Assembly: GCA_033675265.1 (NCBI GenBank) | Contig: JAUJYZ010001565.1 | Coordinates: 248,001-312,000, forward strand | Reading direction: 5' to 3' | DNA length: 64,000 nt | From: Actinostola sp. cb2023 | Taxonomy: Eukaryota > Cnidaria > Anthozoa > Actiniaria > Actinostolidae | In this document: in pieces, positions 50,801 through 60,140 of the stretch | Layout of the letters: each line of letters starts with the position of its first letter | How positions within the stretch are numbered: position 1 is the first letter of the stretch | Notes under the pieces: model-generated | The model's input: only the letters and a program-made list of their open reading frames with translations | What the model was told of the DNA's origin: nothing | The model's database searches: none | Translations under genes and position numbers: made by a program

Positions 50801-53782
50801 TAATATAACTCGCACACCTGTCAACCCTCTCCCTTCTCCACTGCAGTGTTGAGTGCAGCTGATATACACGAACTATACCGAGGTTTATACTCACTTACTA
50901 CAGTATGTTACCAGGACTATCACAACATCACCAACCCCCTGCATACTGAGTACTTATCATTGCGAAAAATGTCAGTTCCACTTTCAACTGAGTCAATCAT
51001 TTTAGCCTACAGTGTTGTTACGGGACTATTTCAGATTCTTGAAGTTTGTAGTATCTGAATGGGTGTTGGAAATTGAAGGATTTGTTGATAAACATTACGA
51101 TGGCATGCATGAATAATGAGTAATACCTGGACTTTTCTCTCTCACAAGGTGGACCAGATGTGCTACGGACAGAATCTAGCTGGTGTTGCAGCGTGTGCAG
51201 GAGGAAGACTTCCCAGCTTGTCTACTCTACGCTTCAGTGATGTGCCCGTCTTCCCGTTCATCGCTCAAACTAATGTTCGCGTGCAGATTGTGCCACAAGA
51301 TGCAGTCAAACAGATCCAAGTCCAAGTGAATGTAGACAAACAAAACCGTAAGTACAAATAGTCTGATTGTCCAGCGGGATGTTGCAGTTTGAGCGTGCGC
51401 AGTACGTAATTTATCCATCATCCCTTTCGGGCTTGTATTTATAAGACGCTCTGTAAAACGATTAAGACCATTTAATTCAGTTGCTTCAATAATCTCCCAC
51501 TCTATGCACCGAATGCAATAATGGCGCCCAAATTTAAATAGTCAGTTGGACTGACTAACCTCGTGTTCATGTGAAATCTCTTTTGTGCAGCATCATGGAT
51601 ACGAGGCTAGTCAGTCAAAAACAATTGTAATTTAATTGGAAGCCATTTTTGCATTCGGTGTATGCTTTGACGTAAACTCACTGCCATCTCTGTGTTGGTT
51701 TTGTTACCAGGTTTCCAAGGTGATATAATATTCAAAGCAAATGGAAAGACCAAGCGTGAAATGACAGTCCGCTACACTTACGCCCTTCAACTCAACCGCC
51801 TTGTCTTCAACGTTAAACAAATCACAGGTCTACCAAGTTATTTGCAGGCTCGTCTGACTCTCAACTTCAATAGTCTTAGAAACATCGATGCAACTCTAAA
51901 CCAAGGACAGTACCAGTGGAAAATGACGAGCACAATCGACAAATCTGGCCGCCAAATAACTGTACAGTTCAACTGGAATCAGGTATGTTTCAAAGGGGAC
52001 TGGTGAAGAGTGTCTGGAAGATCTCAAAATCAGGGGCGGGTCTAGGGGAGGGGTGCAGGGAGTGCACACCCCCTGGATGAGCCTGACTATCTACTGCGTT
52101 ATTGGTGCTTCAGTTTGTGTTCCTCCTGATCATAAATGGTGCACCCCCTCCTAAAAACAATCCTGGACCCACCCTGATCATAATGACGTAATTCTATTCG
52201 TTTATGCAGCCGGTTTAAAAAAAAGAAGTTAAGTTTAACAACGTAATTGATGCCCTTGTCCTTTCCAGCTGCCGTTGTCATTGAGACAGACACTTCAGCA
52301 ATATGAACCACAGATCTTATACTTTCTACAAACCTTTGCCTCGATTAACCGTCAACAACAGAGCAAGAACAACATTGCAATCACACTCCACCTTCTAACG
52401 CCATTGGTTTCACAACTTCGTGTTCAAAGTCCCTTTGGTAAGGTAGAGTCCAAAGTACTGTCCCTACCCGTGACCGTACGACGATTGCCACTCTCTTTAA
52501 AGGAAATCCTCCAATGGCCTTATGGTATGTTAATATTCAGCCCGACTCTTCATTTTCTTCTTCCCCGTTTTGTTTCAGCCGTGTTTCAGTCATACACGCG
52601 CATTACCACAGGGAACCCAAAATATGACTCTTCACGCTCTACCACAGGAAGCCCATGAAGAAGACGCGCATAATAATGAATGATAGGCTAGCTGTTTATT
52701 GTCCTTGATGTTCTTATTTTTAACAATAGCCCCAGAAAACATAGCGGTTGGGCTGCCTGTGCCTCTAGCTTCCAGTCTCTCCATCGCCTCAGTTCTCAAA
52801 TAAGCCCTGACCAATAAACGGTTCGGAGTTTTAAAGCCAGTATTTACCATTTCAGGTCAATGCCAAATCCAATCTGTTAAACAGACCATGCAGAAAAGAG
52901 TTTCCATCTTTGACCAAAAGTCATACTCTTTTGCTGCTCCAAGAAGTCCTTGCCAATACATTCTGGTACAAGACAGTCAACACAAGCTCTTCCGAGTCTC
53001 GGTACAATTGCAAAGAAGAGGACAGATGAATCTGATTGTACAATTCCAACATCCACAACAGGTCAGCGGACATCCTTGTAAAATTAGGGCACAAACAAAA
53101 TAAGAGGTGGTTGACCAATCACATCTCATGAATACTGAACTACTGATGCAGGGGAGTGGGGTGGGGGAAGCCAAGGGTGAGGGGAGGGGAGTTGTGACGG
53201 AAGCGTTACATGTGTGTCATGGAATCTCACTGACTTTGTGTTTGTTGTTGTTGTTGTTTACAGACTCTAGTAGTAGTTAAGCACGATCTAACTCTGATGG
53301 TTAACAACAAAGTGCTAAAGCAAAACGTCTTCCAGCAACAAGGACTCAAAATCGTCAAGGAACAACAGAGTGTTGTGGTCACATTGAACTCCATGGTATG
53401 TCACGTGATATATACCATCATGCTTTACGCACTGCACTAAGCTAGGTGGCCATGTTTGAAATTGTTTGTAGAGAATAAATTGATCGTGATGGCATCAACT
53501 CTAAACGTAAAGAAATTATTGTATTGTTATGACGTCATCAAAACGTCATTATCACAGACCGTATGACGTCATATGGATCTTTTTTTTCCCTCGCAGCACT
53601 TCCTACAAATCCAATACCAGCCAGAAAACATCCAAATCCTCGCTAGCCCCAGTCTTCGTAACCAATTGCGCGGTCTGTGTGGAGACAACAATGGCGAGGA
53701 CTTTCAAGAGTTGAGAAGCCCTAACAACAAGATCCTCACCCAAACTGCTGGCTTTGTTAAGTCTTGGAGGACCCAGTGTTAA
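37131..53782 (+). CDS. vtg: Vitellogenin (yolk precursor lipoprotein), complete, 27 coding exons
   Basis: Exons: 37131-37173, 37676-37690, 38413-38570, 38703-38990, 39487-39672, 40014-40159, 41505-41548, 41656-41759, 42366-42532, 42934-43108, 44139-44297, 44534-44737, 45195-45430, 46073-46176, 47085-47209, 48107-48245, 48803-48870, 48939-49113, 49442-49673, 49994-50176, 50550-50673, 51149-51347, 51711-51982, 52269-52524, 52856-53061, 53264-53395, 53597-53782. Phases all close: 1441 aa. Signal peptide at about 1-16. A lipovitellin-type N-terminal domain ('[13 protein letters not shown]') and helical region follow to about 730. Furin-type site 'RSRQKR' at 738-743 precedes an acidic, then Pro/Gln/Met-rich linker. 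A beta-sheet domain follows ('EPTITGMPL'). The C-terminal von Willebrand D domain (from about 1268) has 'GLCGD' at 1406-1410. There is no poly-serine phosvitin. Function in secretion and egg loading is family knowledge. Exon 2 is only 15 nt. Confidence 0.9.
37781..38225 (+). repeat. 96-bp tandem array, 4.6 copies, vitellogenin intron 2
   Basis: The unit contains AGTCGAATGCAGGCTAGTGA, TATATCACGTGACATCCC and TGCATACGCATGTCTCATAC. Copies are nearly identical except for single bases and one extra T in the last. Confidence 0.95.
39045..39378. repeat. (CAGA)n/(CACGCAGG) satellite in vitellogenin intron 4
   Basis: Irregular CAGGCAGACAGACACG repeats. The Arg/Gln- and Cys/Leu/Ser-rich frames here are artefacts. 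Confidence 0.95.
40160..41400 (+). repeat. Minisatellite (GACTGGTAACGAATCAA) in vitellogenin intron 6, split by a transposon
   Basis: Units of 27-32 bp (GGGACTGGTAACGAATCAAC, then TGTGGAGTGAT or TGTGGATGAA) begin about 10 bp after the exon 6 donor. They run to 40253, are interrupted by the element at 40254-40993, and resume to 41400. Confidence 0.9.
40254..40993. mobile_element. 740-bp MULE-like non-autonomous element with ~59-bp terminal inverted repeats
   Basis: The left end begins CATTCTCGTACCCAGAGCCC and continues GCTCGTCATTTGGTTTGTCG. The right end is its inverse over about 59 bp with a single visible mismatch. The 10-mer CGAATCAACT directly flanks both sides (40244-40253 and 40994-41003). 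There is no coding interior. Long TIRs with a 9-10 bp duplication suggest a Mutator-type origin, though the host array also repeats this 10-mer. Confidence 0.8.
41782..41965. repeat. Poly-C tracts, low complexity, vitellogenin intron 8
   Basis: A run of about 60 C (from about 41790) and a second of about 18 C near 41925, preceded by G runs. Length is likely unreliable in any assembly. Confidence 0.85.
42031..42250. mobile_element. Partial copy of the 'GAGCTCTTTCCAGCTATGAT' foldback element
   Basis: The right half matches the right arm of the element at 60141-60892, ending GATAAACCCTCATT. A central hairpin uses GAAAACCTTTG / CAAAGGTTTTC. It lacks the insertion present in the 60-kb copy. Confidence 0.7.
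42563..42885. repeat. 20-bp minisatellite in vitellogenin intron 9
   Basis: About 16 copies of TGGAATCTGAATACCAAATA with TTTGA, CCGA and CCAAGT variants. It lies between 30 bp past the donor of exon 9 and about 50 bp before exon 10. Confidence 0.95.
43076..43665 (+). repeat. 83-bp tandem array carrying seven copies of the vitellogenin exon 10 donor
   Basis: Period exactly 83 (GTTCTT|GTAAGT at 43103, 43186, 43269, then in step to about 43601). Each copy includes GTCACACCACAACACGTCAA, the last ~33 nt of exon 10, followed by the donor GTAAGTACTAAATACTAATG. Use of any downstream copy would read through to an in-frame TAA within 20 nt of the first donor, so only the first keeps the frame open. 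Confidence 0.95.
43905..44105. repeat. (ATT)n microsatellites, vitellogenin intron 10
   Basis: TTATTATTATT tracts near 43908 and 44065. Confidence 0.85.
45433..45880 (+). repeat. 37-bp minisatellite starting at the exon 13 donor
   Basis: The donor AAAG|GTAGGTTCCCTGTG leads straight into about 11 copies of a 37-bp unit (GGTTCCCTGTGTTTAACTAC, then GATCAGGTCATACAGTG). Only two or three positions vary. Confidence 0.95.
46195..46375. mobile_element. MITE, AGAGTCGTCTTCGTATGAGTGGGAA termini
   Basis: AGAGTCGTCTTCGTATGAGT and the inverse ACTCATACGAAAACGACTCT. A related piece is at about 49707-49830. Vitellogenin introns 14 and 19. Confidence 0.8.
46460..46850. mobile_element. 390-bp foldback element in vitellogenin intron 14
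   Basis: GGGCGTGTAACACCTGTCAC pairs with GTGGCAGGTGGTACAAGCCC. The right arm contains TTAGTATGCTCTTTCCAGTT and the left its inverse. A short hairpin (GGAGGGCAACGCTTGCCCTCC) sits near the centre. Confidence 0.85.
47611..47958. mobile_element. Foldback element in vitellogenin intron 15
   Basis: AAAAACGAGTGGAGGACTGG and its near inverse. Arms carry TTACTAATTTTGACATGATC and the inverse. The central hairpin is AATGTATGGTTACAG / AACGTAACCATACATT. Confidence 0.85.
48411..48690. mobile_element. Two hairpin elements in vitellogenin intron 16
   Basis: 48411-48576: CTATATTCGTTTTGCGCGCG and its inverse, with AATTTTAATTTCAAAAGCA arms. 48577-48690: GGCATGTT...CATGGACAGGACTGGACTGG paired with CCAGTCCAGTCCATG...AACATGCC. 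Confidence 0.8.
49214..49325. mobile_element. ~110-bp near-perfect palindrome in vitellogenin intron 18
   Basis: TTAGTCTCCCTCGCATCCGT and its inverse over about 48 bp each side of a short loop. TTGTAAA occurs on both flanks. Confidence 0.8.
51507..51660. mobile_element. MITE of the CACCGAAT family, second copy
   Basis: CACCGAATGC...GCATTCGGTG ends, flanked by TATG on both sides. It shares the GACTGACTAACCTCGTGTTC segment with the copy at 11109-11269. Confidence 0.8.
52031..52176. mobile_element. MITE, CAGGGGCGG family, diverged copy
   Basis: CAGGGGCGGGTCTAGG and CCTGGACCCACCCTG bracket a G/C-skewed interior, as at 32761-33001. Vitellogenin intron 23. Confidence 0.65.
52607..52761. mobile_element. 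MITE, CACAGG-AGCCCAA family, copy 1
   Basis: Ends CACAGGGAACCC and GGTTGGGCTGCCTGTG. The interior includes CCACAGGAAGCCCATGAAGA and GACGCGCA. Vitellogenin intron 24. Other copies: 55037-55201 and 55975-56144. Confidence 0.75.
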
Positions 53783-54512
53783 GGTAATACTGACGTGGTC
53801 ACGTGGGTTTATCCGAACGCAAAGTAATTACTAGCCTCCCCCCTGCAGGCAGTTTTAGGGCTACGTGTTGTCCGTCGATCGTTTTTGATAACTTTCAATA
53901 ACAACAACACGTATCTTATTTCGCTTGCGTTTGCGTTGCTCGTGTGAACCAGCCGGGCTCTTGTTCACAATGAAACATTCACGTGAAACTTTCTTGCAGT
54001 GGCGGCGCTGCGATACAGCAAACACCGCGTAACGCTGATGGCTTGAAACACTTGTCGACCTTTCGTACCATGCGAGACAGTTTGGTGAAAAGCCATAGAT
54101 TTCTCCTCAGTATAGTAAGAAATGCAGGGGTGCTTACCATTTACTCGGAAAAACCGGAAATCCCGGTTTGAAAAAAAAAAGATATGTGTCATTCCGATCG
54201 GAAAATTCCGGAAAACTCGGTCTAATGGTACACGCGTCTACGAAAAAAAACGAAAAGAGCGGGAAAAGTGGATTACCTCAATCGCTAGACCGAGTTTTCC
54301 GAAACTTTCCGATCGGAATGACACATACCATTTGTTCAGTTTCCAACCGCAATTTCCGGTTTTTCCGAGTAAATGGTAAGCACCCCAGAACGTCACTGTA
54401 TACTAGAACTCATTTCGAAACACCGCTTCCAACAAGTTTCACATGATGAAAGTATTAAAGCCTATTTATTTGGCAGTTGTACTTATCCTATGTGTTTTTG
54501 TGTTTGTTAGTT
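53783..54512 (+). other. Probable intron in the vitellogenin 3' untranslated region
   Basis: The stop codon TAA is followed by G|GTAATA, a usable donor. TTTGTTAG|TTTTGGTGG near 54512 is a usable acceptor, and an AATAAA occurs at about 54919. The stretch contains one MITE. This is inference from splice signals only. Confidence 0.35.
54127..54387. mobile_element. MITE, GGGGTGCTTACCATTTACTCGG termini
   Basis: GGGTGCTTACCATTTACTCG and inverse at the ends. Arms contain CCGGAAATCCCGG and CATTCCGATCGGAAA motifs. Confidence 0.85.
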
Positions 54513-55036
54513 TTGGTGGAAGACCCTGATGACAGACGACCTACCGGCAAGCGATTTCTACGATTTTCTATGTTTTCAAGTGATATATGTAATGTGTGGG
54601 GTGCTGGGACCGTGTATCGTGTTTATTATTATTATTATTAGGGATTTTCTTCAAAAATGGTAAAAACCTAAAACCCTTTTTCTTTTTACAGTTTTTCTAT
54701 CTCTTTGTTCCTATACTTTTATTTCCCTAGCCTAGTTCATTCACTTCCCTAAACCAAAGTCAATAGCTTTAACCTCGAATCCTATGCACTTTTACAGTTT
54801 CAACTATTTATGTTTTCAACTATTTTTTTTGGTTTTAATAGGTTTACAATTACCGAATTTATTTCTAGCGTTTTTTAGGGATTTGTCTAACTCAGTTATA
54901 TGTTTGTTACTTTGGTTTAATAAACTGTTGAGCATTGAACGTCTGGTTGTTTTTACTGCATTGTGCTAGCGAACAGCGAAGGGAAAACATTACAGGCAAG
55001 TTTACAACCACGCACGCTATTGGAAACGTCCAAAAC

Positions 55037-55201
55037 CACAGGCAGCCCAACCATTGCTTTTGAGGCTAATAAAAAATATATTTGCGTCTTTTTTGATGGG
55101 TTTCCTGTGGTAGAGCGCGAGCGCGCATACAAATACACTTTTATAAATTTATTTATATTTATTATTAGTAGCCTCAGAAACAATGGTTGGGCTGCCCTGT
55201 G
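55037..55201. mobile_element. MITE, CACAGG-AGCCCAA family, copy 2
   Basis: CACAGGCAGCCCAACCATTG and its near inverse. Flanks share CCAAAAC (7 bp, 8 if the terminal C is counted as flank), like a hAT-type duplication. Confidence 0.8.
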
Positions 55202-55974
55202 CCAAAACCTCAGTTGGGAATTAAAAAGGTCCAAATAATTTCCAAGATAGATCGCGCGTTTTTGCAGTGTATACCCCTCGCTCGGTCAGACATGTGAAGG
55301 GCCCTGGTACGAGCTCGAAAAACCTGTTGTAAAGTAGAGTCGAACTCTTACAAACGAACCTGTTCAATATACACATTTATTATATGACTGTGACGTAAAT
55401 TTACCATAAAAGGCGGGCACAAAATCCTCCAAATATCCGAGCGTATTACCCACTGTAGATTGTCGTATTACTCGGCTTGTAACCCGGTAAAACCGGTTTT
55501 GAACACAGCATATTTTGTACCAGTTTTGGTTTTCATTGCAAAAAGAAAAAACACTATACAACGACAGATAAGTATTTCTAAAGGGAATAGGGAAACAAAC
55601 AACTACTTTTTAATGATATCTGTATAGAAAATATGAAAAAAATCCAATCTTTTGGTGAAAAAAGCCAACGAAAAGGCTCTCGAGCGCGCGCTCGATGGCG
55701 TATCGATTGTGTGATAGCGCGCGCATTTCACGAACAAATCACAAAAACAGCTTTTGTACGCTAACAAATAAGCAAAGAAAGAAAAAAGGACGTTTTTGGG
55801 GGGTTTATTTTGTTGTCGTATAATAAACAATTTATTACAGTTAGAGTTGTGTAATACGGCTGGACATTTTTACTCGTCTATTTGTATTTTGACGAGCCGT
55901 ACAAGACTCGTAGAAAATATCCAGCCGTATTACACAACTCTGCGTCCCGCAGTACATAGAGGTCACGGGATGCG
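55202..55974. other. Intergenic, one inverted repeat, no gene
   Basis: About 55843-55942 has AGAGTTGTGTAATACGGCTG and its inverse. GC-rich GCGCGCGC motifs near 55685 and 55720. No supported exon. Confidence 0.5.
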
Positions 55975-56144
55975 CACAGGGAGCCCAATATTATACGGTA
56001 CTCAACACAGGGAACCCAACATATCTACGTATTATATATATTGCGCGCGCGCGTTCTATCACAGGAAACCCATCAAAAAAAGACGCAAATATCATTTTAT
56101 TGAATTATTTAGTAACCTCAAAAGGAATGGTTAGGCTGCCTGTG
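55975..56144. mobile_element. MITE, CACAGG-AGCCCAA family, copy 3
   Basis: Ends CACAGGGAGCCCAATATT and GGTTAGGCTGCCTGTG. An internal second start-like motif (CACAGGGAACCCAACATA) suggests a composite. Confidence 0.7.
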
Positions 56145-56169
56145 TTTTAACCTGTTGTAACACGCATCT

Positions 56170-56229
56170 CAATCTCGTCCCCAGAGCCCACGCTGACCAA
56201 GAGGAACGTGGGCTCTGGGGACGAGATTG
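56170..56229. mobile_element. 60-bp palindromic micro-element with 9-bp target duplication
   Basis: CAATCTCGTCCCCAGAGCCC and its exact inverse, with CACGCATCT at 56161-56169 and again at 56230-56238. The terminus resembles that of the 740-bp element at 40254 (CATTCTCGTACCCAGAGCCC). Confidence 0.85.
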
Positions 56230-56239
56230 CACGCATCTC

Positions 56240-57209
56240 AGTCAATCTCTGGCCCCAGACTCCACTCTTCTCGACACAGGAATCCCGGTAGAGTTAATCC
56301 TTCGTTATATGTGTGATGCTTGTGTAAACAATTGCGGTAGTATAGTTTGATCAAATATTATCATTCCGTTCGTATGTAAATGAAAACACAGCAGGTTTCG
56401 CTATAGAAACACGCATAAATAAAAGGATTCTCCATAGATTTTTCTAGACTGAAATAAAATGAATTGTATTTGTTTTTCATTTCGATCTCTTTCGATGTCT
56501 TATTCAACAACTTTTAATTACAGAAGACTCTTTGTTTTACTGTGCGATTTCAATTTATAAATGCTGCTTTTCTTTGTTTGTTTTTCTGAAAAGTGTGTCC
56601 CTTAAAATAGATTAAAATATAAACTTGAAGCGACATGGATTTTCAACCAATAAAGTCAGATCAATCCAACTATCTATTCCTTCCATTAATCTTCTGTCCG
56701 TCATCCTCTCTTACTTCACTTGAATTCGTCTCAACTTTTATCTTATTATTGGTGTTTTGATCGGAAAATTCATTTGTACTGGAAACCATATTCACTTTAG
56801 TACTTATTCAGCACTGATTTGAAGCCTTTATTTGTTTAGATGTCATTAAAGCAACCAACAACTGACCTAACACTCTCTTATCAATCAAACACCGAGTTGA
56901 TTTTATTGCTGTGTTTTCTAGTTTATTTGATATAAATAATTAAAAAGGTCACTTTGAGCGGAGAGTGGCTCAAAAAGCTCGGTGACACTGAGACAATGAG
57001 AGCTGATGCAGTCAGTCAATTCCCCGACTGCTTCTTATGCAGTCGCTAAAATCCTTCACTTATCTATTAGTTTATGGCCGGCAAGGAAGCAAGGAAGTGA
57101 ATATTGATTGCAAATTAAGATTATTTGAATCACCAACAGAATTTAGGTCTAGCGAAGACGAAAATAGGAAAGAAAGGACTTTTTGATTCACCTGCGCTAG
57201 TAGTCAGCC
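56240..57209. other. 5' flank of the ankyrin-repeat gene; nothing else seen
   Basis: AT-rich unique sequence. A TATAAATAAT stretch at about 56930 is too far from the ATG to call a TATA box with confidence. Confidence 0.4.
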
Positions 57210-58373
57210 ATGCCTGCGCTTAACGATGCCATATCACAACGACGATTCAAGCAAGTTTGCTTTCTTATAAATGCTGGAGTCAATTTAAACTCTAAGACTT
57301 CTGATGGGAAAACTGCACTTATCCAACTATGTGACGTCGAGCCAGAAGACAAGGCTAAAAGTCTCGCAAAAGTGTTGATCGAAAGAGGAGCTAAAGTTGA
57401 CAAAACAGATGACAAAGGTCGCAGTGTTCTCATGTGGGCAATTCTACAGAAAAAGGAAAAACTTTCGTCGCTTTTTCTTGAAGAAATGTTTGATTTTAAT
57501 TTGAATGCTAGGGACAACGATGGTAACACAGCTCTTGCGCACGCTGCAGCCACTGGTAACTTGGCGGTAGTTCGCGACATTGTACGTGGTTTGAGAAAGT
57601 TTGGTCTAAGTGTTGATATAACGAATAACGAAGGAATAACTCCCTTGATGATGGCTGCCAAACATGGACACTTGTCGTGTGTTAAAGTCATTCAACACGA
57701 AGGGAAAGCTTCGAGGTTTATTCGCGACAACACTACTTGGAAAACAGCGTCAGAGTGGCAACACAACCCGTCGTCTCAAAAACTCACAGCTACAACTAAA
57801 CGCACTAAATCTGCTGCGCAAAATGAACGCGGGAAATTTGACACTCATAGACCAACTACATCACCCACCAGTACTGCAAAGCCAACACAGAAACACCACG
57901 AACTCCTACAATTGTATGGTGTTTACCAGGATCAACTCTCCACGACTTATAGAAGTGGATATGAAATTGCAAAAACCAGCGATAAAGTCGAGAAACTTTG
58001 TGATTCATTCTCAGAGGAGGTACCTAGCACAAGTAGCAATAATATCGACAAACCTACACAAGGAATTCAAACCGTGTTTGCCAAAGGTGCCGCTGTCGTG
58101 AAGTTTAAAAAGGTACTTACTAGTACGTGCAATACTCGAAGGCTAACTGAAACTAACATGAAAGAAAATCCATCAAAACCCGAGGTAACAGAGACAAGAG
58201 TTATTCGTCCTCGGCACCCAGTTCGCAGTAGATCAGAAATTATTTTCAGTGGGTCGAACGAAAGAAAGAAAGAAAGAGAAAATACTTTTCACAGTAGACT
58301 TCCACGTATTTCGCTTCCTGATACGAGACTACAAACAGAGTTAACTGTGTTAGAGGAACATGTGAAATATTAA
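57210..58373 (+). CDS. Ankyrin-repeat protein, ANKRD34-like, single exon
   Basis: Intact 387-aa frame; ATG in AGCCATGC context. Residues 1 to about 190 form four to five ankyrin-type units: 'LINAGVNLNSKTSDGKTALI', 'VLIERGAKVDKTDDKGRSVL', 'FNLNARDNDGNTALAHAAAT', 'VDITNNEGITPLMMAAKHGH'. The rest is polar, Ser/Thr/Lys-rich and probably disordered, with a 'KERKKEREN'-like basic patch ('NERKKEREN') near the end. The N-terminal layout and lack of introns resemble the ANKRD34 group, but the assignment is by general similarity. Ankyrin repeats bind proteins; the partner is unknown. A polyadenylation signal AATAAA is at 58398-58403, 25 nt after the stop. Confidence 0.8.
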   Translation: MPALNDAISQRRFKQVCFLINAGVNLNSKTSDGKTALIQLCDVEPEDKAKSLAKVLIERGAKVDKTDDKGRSVLMWAILQKKEKLSSLFLEEMFDFNLNARDNDGNTALAHAAATGNLAVVRDIVRGLRKFGLSVDITNNEGITPLMMAAKHGHLSCVKVIQHEGKASRFIRDNTTWKTASEWQHNPSSQKLTATTKRTKSAAQNERGKFDTHRPTTSPTSTAKPTQKHHELLQLYGVYQDQLSTTYRSGYEIAKTSDKVEKLCDSFSEEVPSTSSNNIDKPTQGIQTVFAKGAAVVKFKKVLTSTCNTRRLTETNMKENPSKPEVTETRVIRPRHPVRSRSEIIFSGSNERKKERENTFHSRLPRISLPDTRLQTELTVLEEHVKY

Positions 58374-58397
58374 GTTAATTTTTGTATAACAGAAATT

Positions 58398-58403
58398 AAT
58401 AAA
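58398..58403 (+). terminator. Polyadenylation signal of the ankyrin-repeat gene
   Basis: AATAAA 25 nt after the stop codon in AT-rich sequence. Confidence 0.6.
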
Positions 58404-58902
58404 CATCTTAATTTCAAAACAGACTTAATTTTAAAATAACTTTAACAATCGACATTTAGTTTTGTGGACAACCTCGCTCCACACGTGGGTGTCAGGATGA
58501 AACCGTTTCAGTGTCATTTTAGTTGAACTGTTGTAATCGGATCAAATGTATGAATTGAAAATTACACAAATTCAACAGATGGACTTTGGCGAACGAGTTT
58601 TTTGAATGTCAACTTAAAAAAACATGTTTTGGCGGGAAACATTTTAATGGTTTCTCTTGTAATCAATAAATGAATTAACCAATCACATTGCAGAGATTCT
58701 CAATGATGGCAACATTTCAAAACAAATCACCGAACGATTTTCACCCGAATACTGTCAATCTATAATAACTATAGCATGAAGAATAACTATGACGGCACAC
58801 GAGACACATTAGCAAATTAACGATGACAGCCTTTTGTGCTCATTCTTTTCAAAAATGATCTTCCCACACAAACAATTAATAGTAAATGAATTGTTTTGAT
58901 CT

Positions 58903-59083
58903 TTGCGTGCAGGTCATTCGTATTGTAGTTATACCATTATACCACCCACCTAAACTCATTACTCGTAATGGTATTTCCACTTTTAAAAGGTTGAACTTTT
59001 TAAAGTGGAAATACCATTGCAAGTAATGAGTTTAGGTGGGTGGTAATGGTAACTGCAATACGATCTGACCTGCACGCAAAGAG
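58903..59083. mobile_element. Foldback element, ~180 bp
   Basis: TTTGCGTGCAGGTCATTCGT paired with GATCTGACCTGCACGCAAAG. Inner arms hold ACCACCCACCTAAACTCATT and the inverse. Confidence 0.85.
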
Positions 59084-59112
59084 CCACAACAATATATAGA
59101 AAATGTACACCT

Positions 59113-59508
59113 AATAGAGTACCGAAGTGTGACATCACGAAAAAAATGATTTTCGCTTTGTCAACTTCGAAAGAACGTCAATAAAGAAGCTTTAATAAGA
59201 AGCTTTAATACATGCCAAATTTGACAGCAATCGGTTAAATATCGGCTGAGATATGTCCAGTTGAAGTTATAATTTCCCTCCACAAATCACTGTAATTTCG
59301 ACTTGGTTCCTAACGTTACGAACCAAGCCGAAATTAGTGATTTGTGGGGGGAAATTATAACTTCAACTGGCCATATCTCAGCCGATATTTAACCGATTGC
59401 TGACAAAATTGGCATATGTAAGCTTCTTTCATGGTGTTCTTTTGAAATCGGGGATCGAAAGTTGATAAAGCGAAAATTCTATTTTTATGACGTCATCACT
59501 TCGGTACT
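59113..59508. mobile_element. Foldback element, ~396 bp
   Basis: TAGAGTACCGAAGTGTGACA paired with CATCACTTCGGTACTCTATT. Arms carry ATATCGGCTGAGATATG and inverse; the centre is GGTTCCTAACGTTACGAACC. Confidence 0.85.
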
Positions 59509-59907
59509 CTATTCTATCATCACATCGACCCTTTTTTTAATACAGTAATTTTATTTCAAATTTAATTTTCAACACATCAAGACACTATGTCCTAGCCCAT
59601 GATGCCTTGCGCCAATGTTTCAATTCTCTGTTTACATCACTGTTTTGGGTCAATGATGGTCGACACTAAACTATTCACATTTTCTTCTAATCTGAATATG
59701 TTCAATTTTCCTTTGTTCCTGCAATGCATCCTGGGCTTGGATACATTTTGCCTGATAATATTGTATCAATAATGAATAAACTATTATTTTAAACTGTCCA
59801 ACGTTTATAGATATTGTTTATTGCCTCAAGAAGAGACCTGGTAACTTATAATAAATTACTGTACTTCTTCTAAATTATTGGTTTGTTTATTTTCTGTATA
59901 GTTATCT

Positions 59908-60103
59908 ATTACAAGCATCAAGAGTTCCAGACTTCCGATACGTGCACAATGCATTGTGAGATTATTACAAATAGGAAAAGTGAGCACCAGTGAGCAAAAA
60001 CATAGCTTGGGCTCCCTGTGTCTAGAATTGGTGCTCACTTTTCCTTTGTAATAATCTTACAATGCATTGTGTGCGTACCGTCAGCAACTCTTGATGCTTG
60101 TAT
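59908..60103. mobile_element. Foldback element, ~195 bp
   Basis: TACAAGCATCAAGAGTT paired with AACTCTTGATGCTTGTA. Inner arms contain GCACAATGCATTGTGAGATT and AAAAGTGAGCACCA with inverse partners. Confidence 0.8.
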
Positions 60104-60140
60104 AATAATAATAATCAAGCTTCCTTGCAGCCGACAAATG

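Noticed and set aside
57197..57691. 164-aa minus-strand frame opposite the ankyrin gene
   Set aside because: Shadow of the ankyrin-repeat frame; no conserved motif on the antisense strand.
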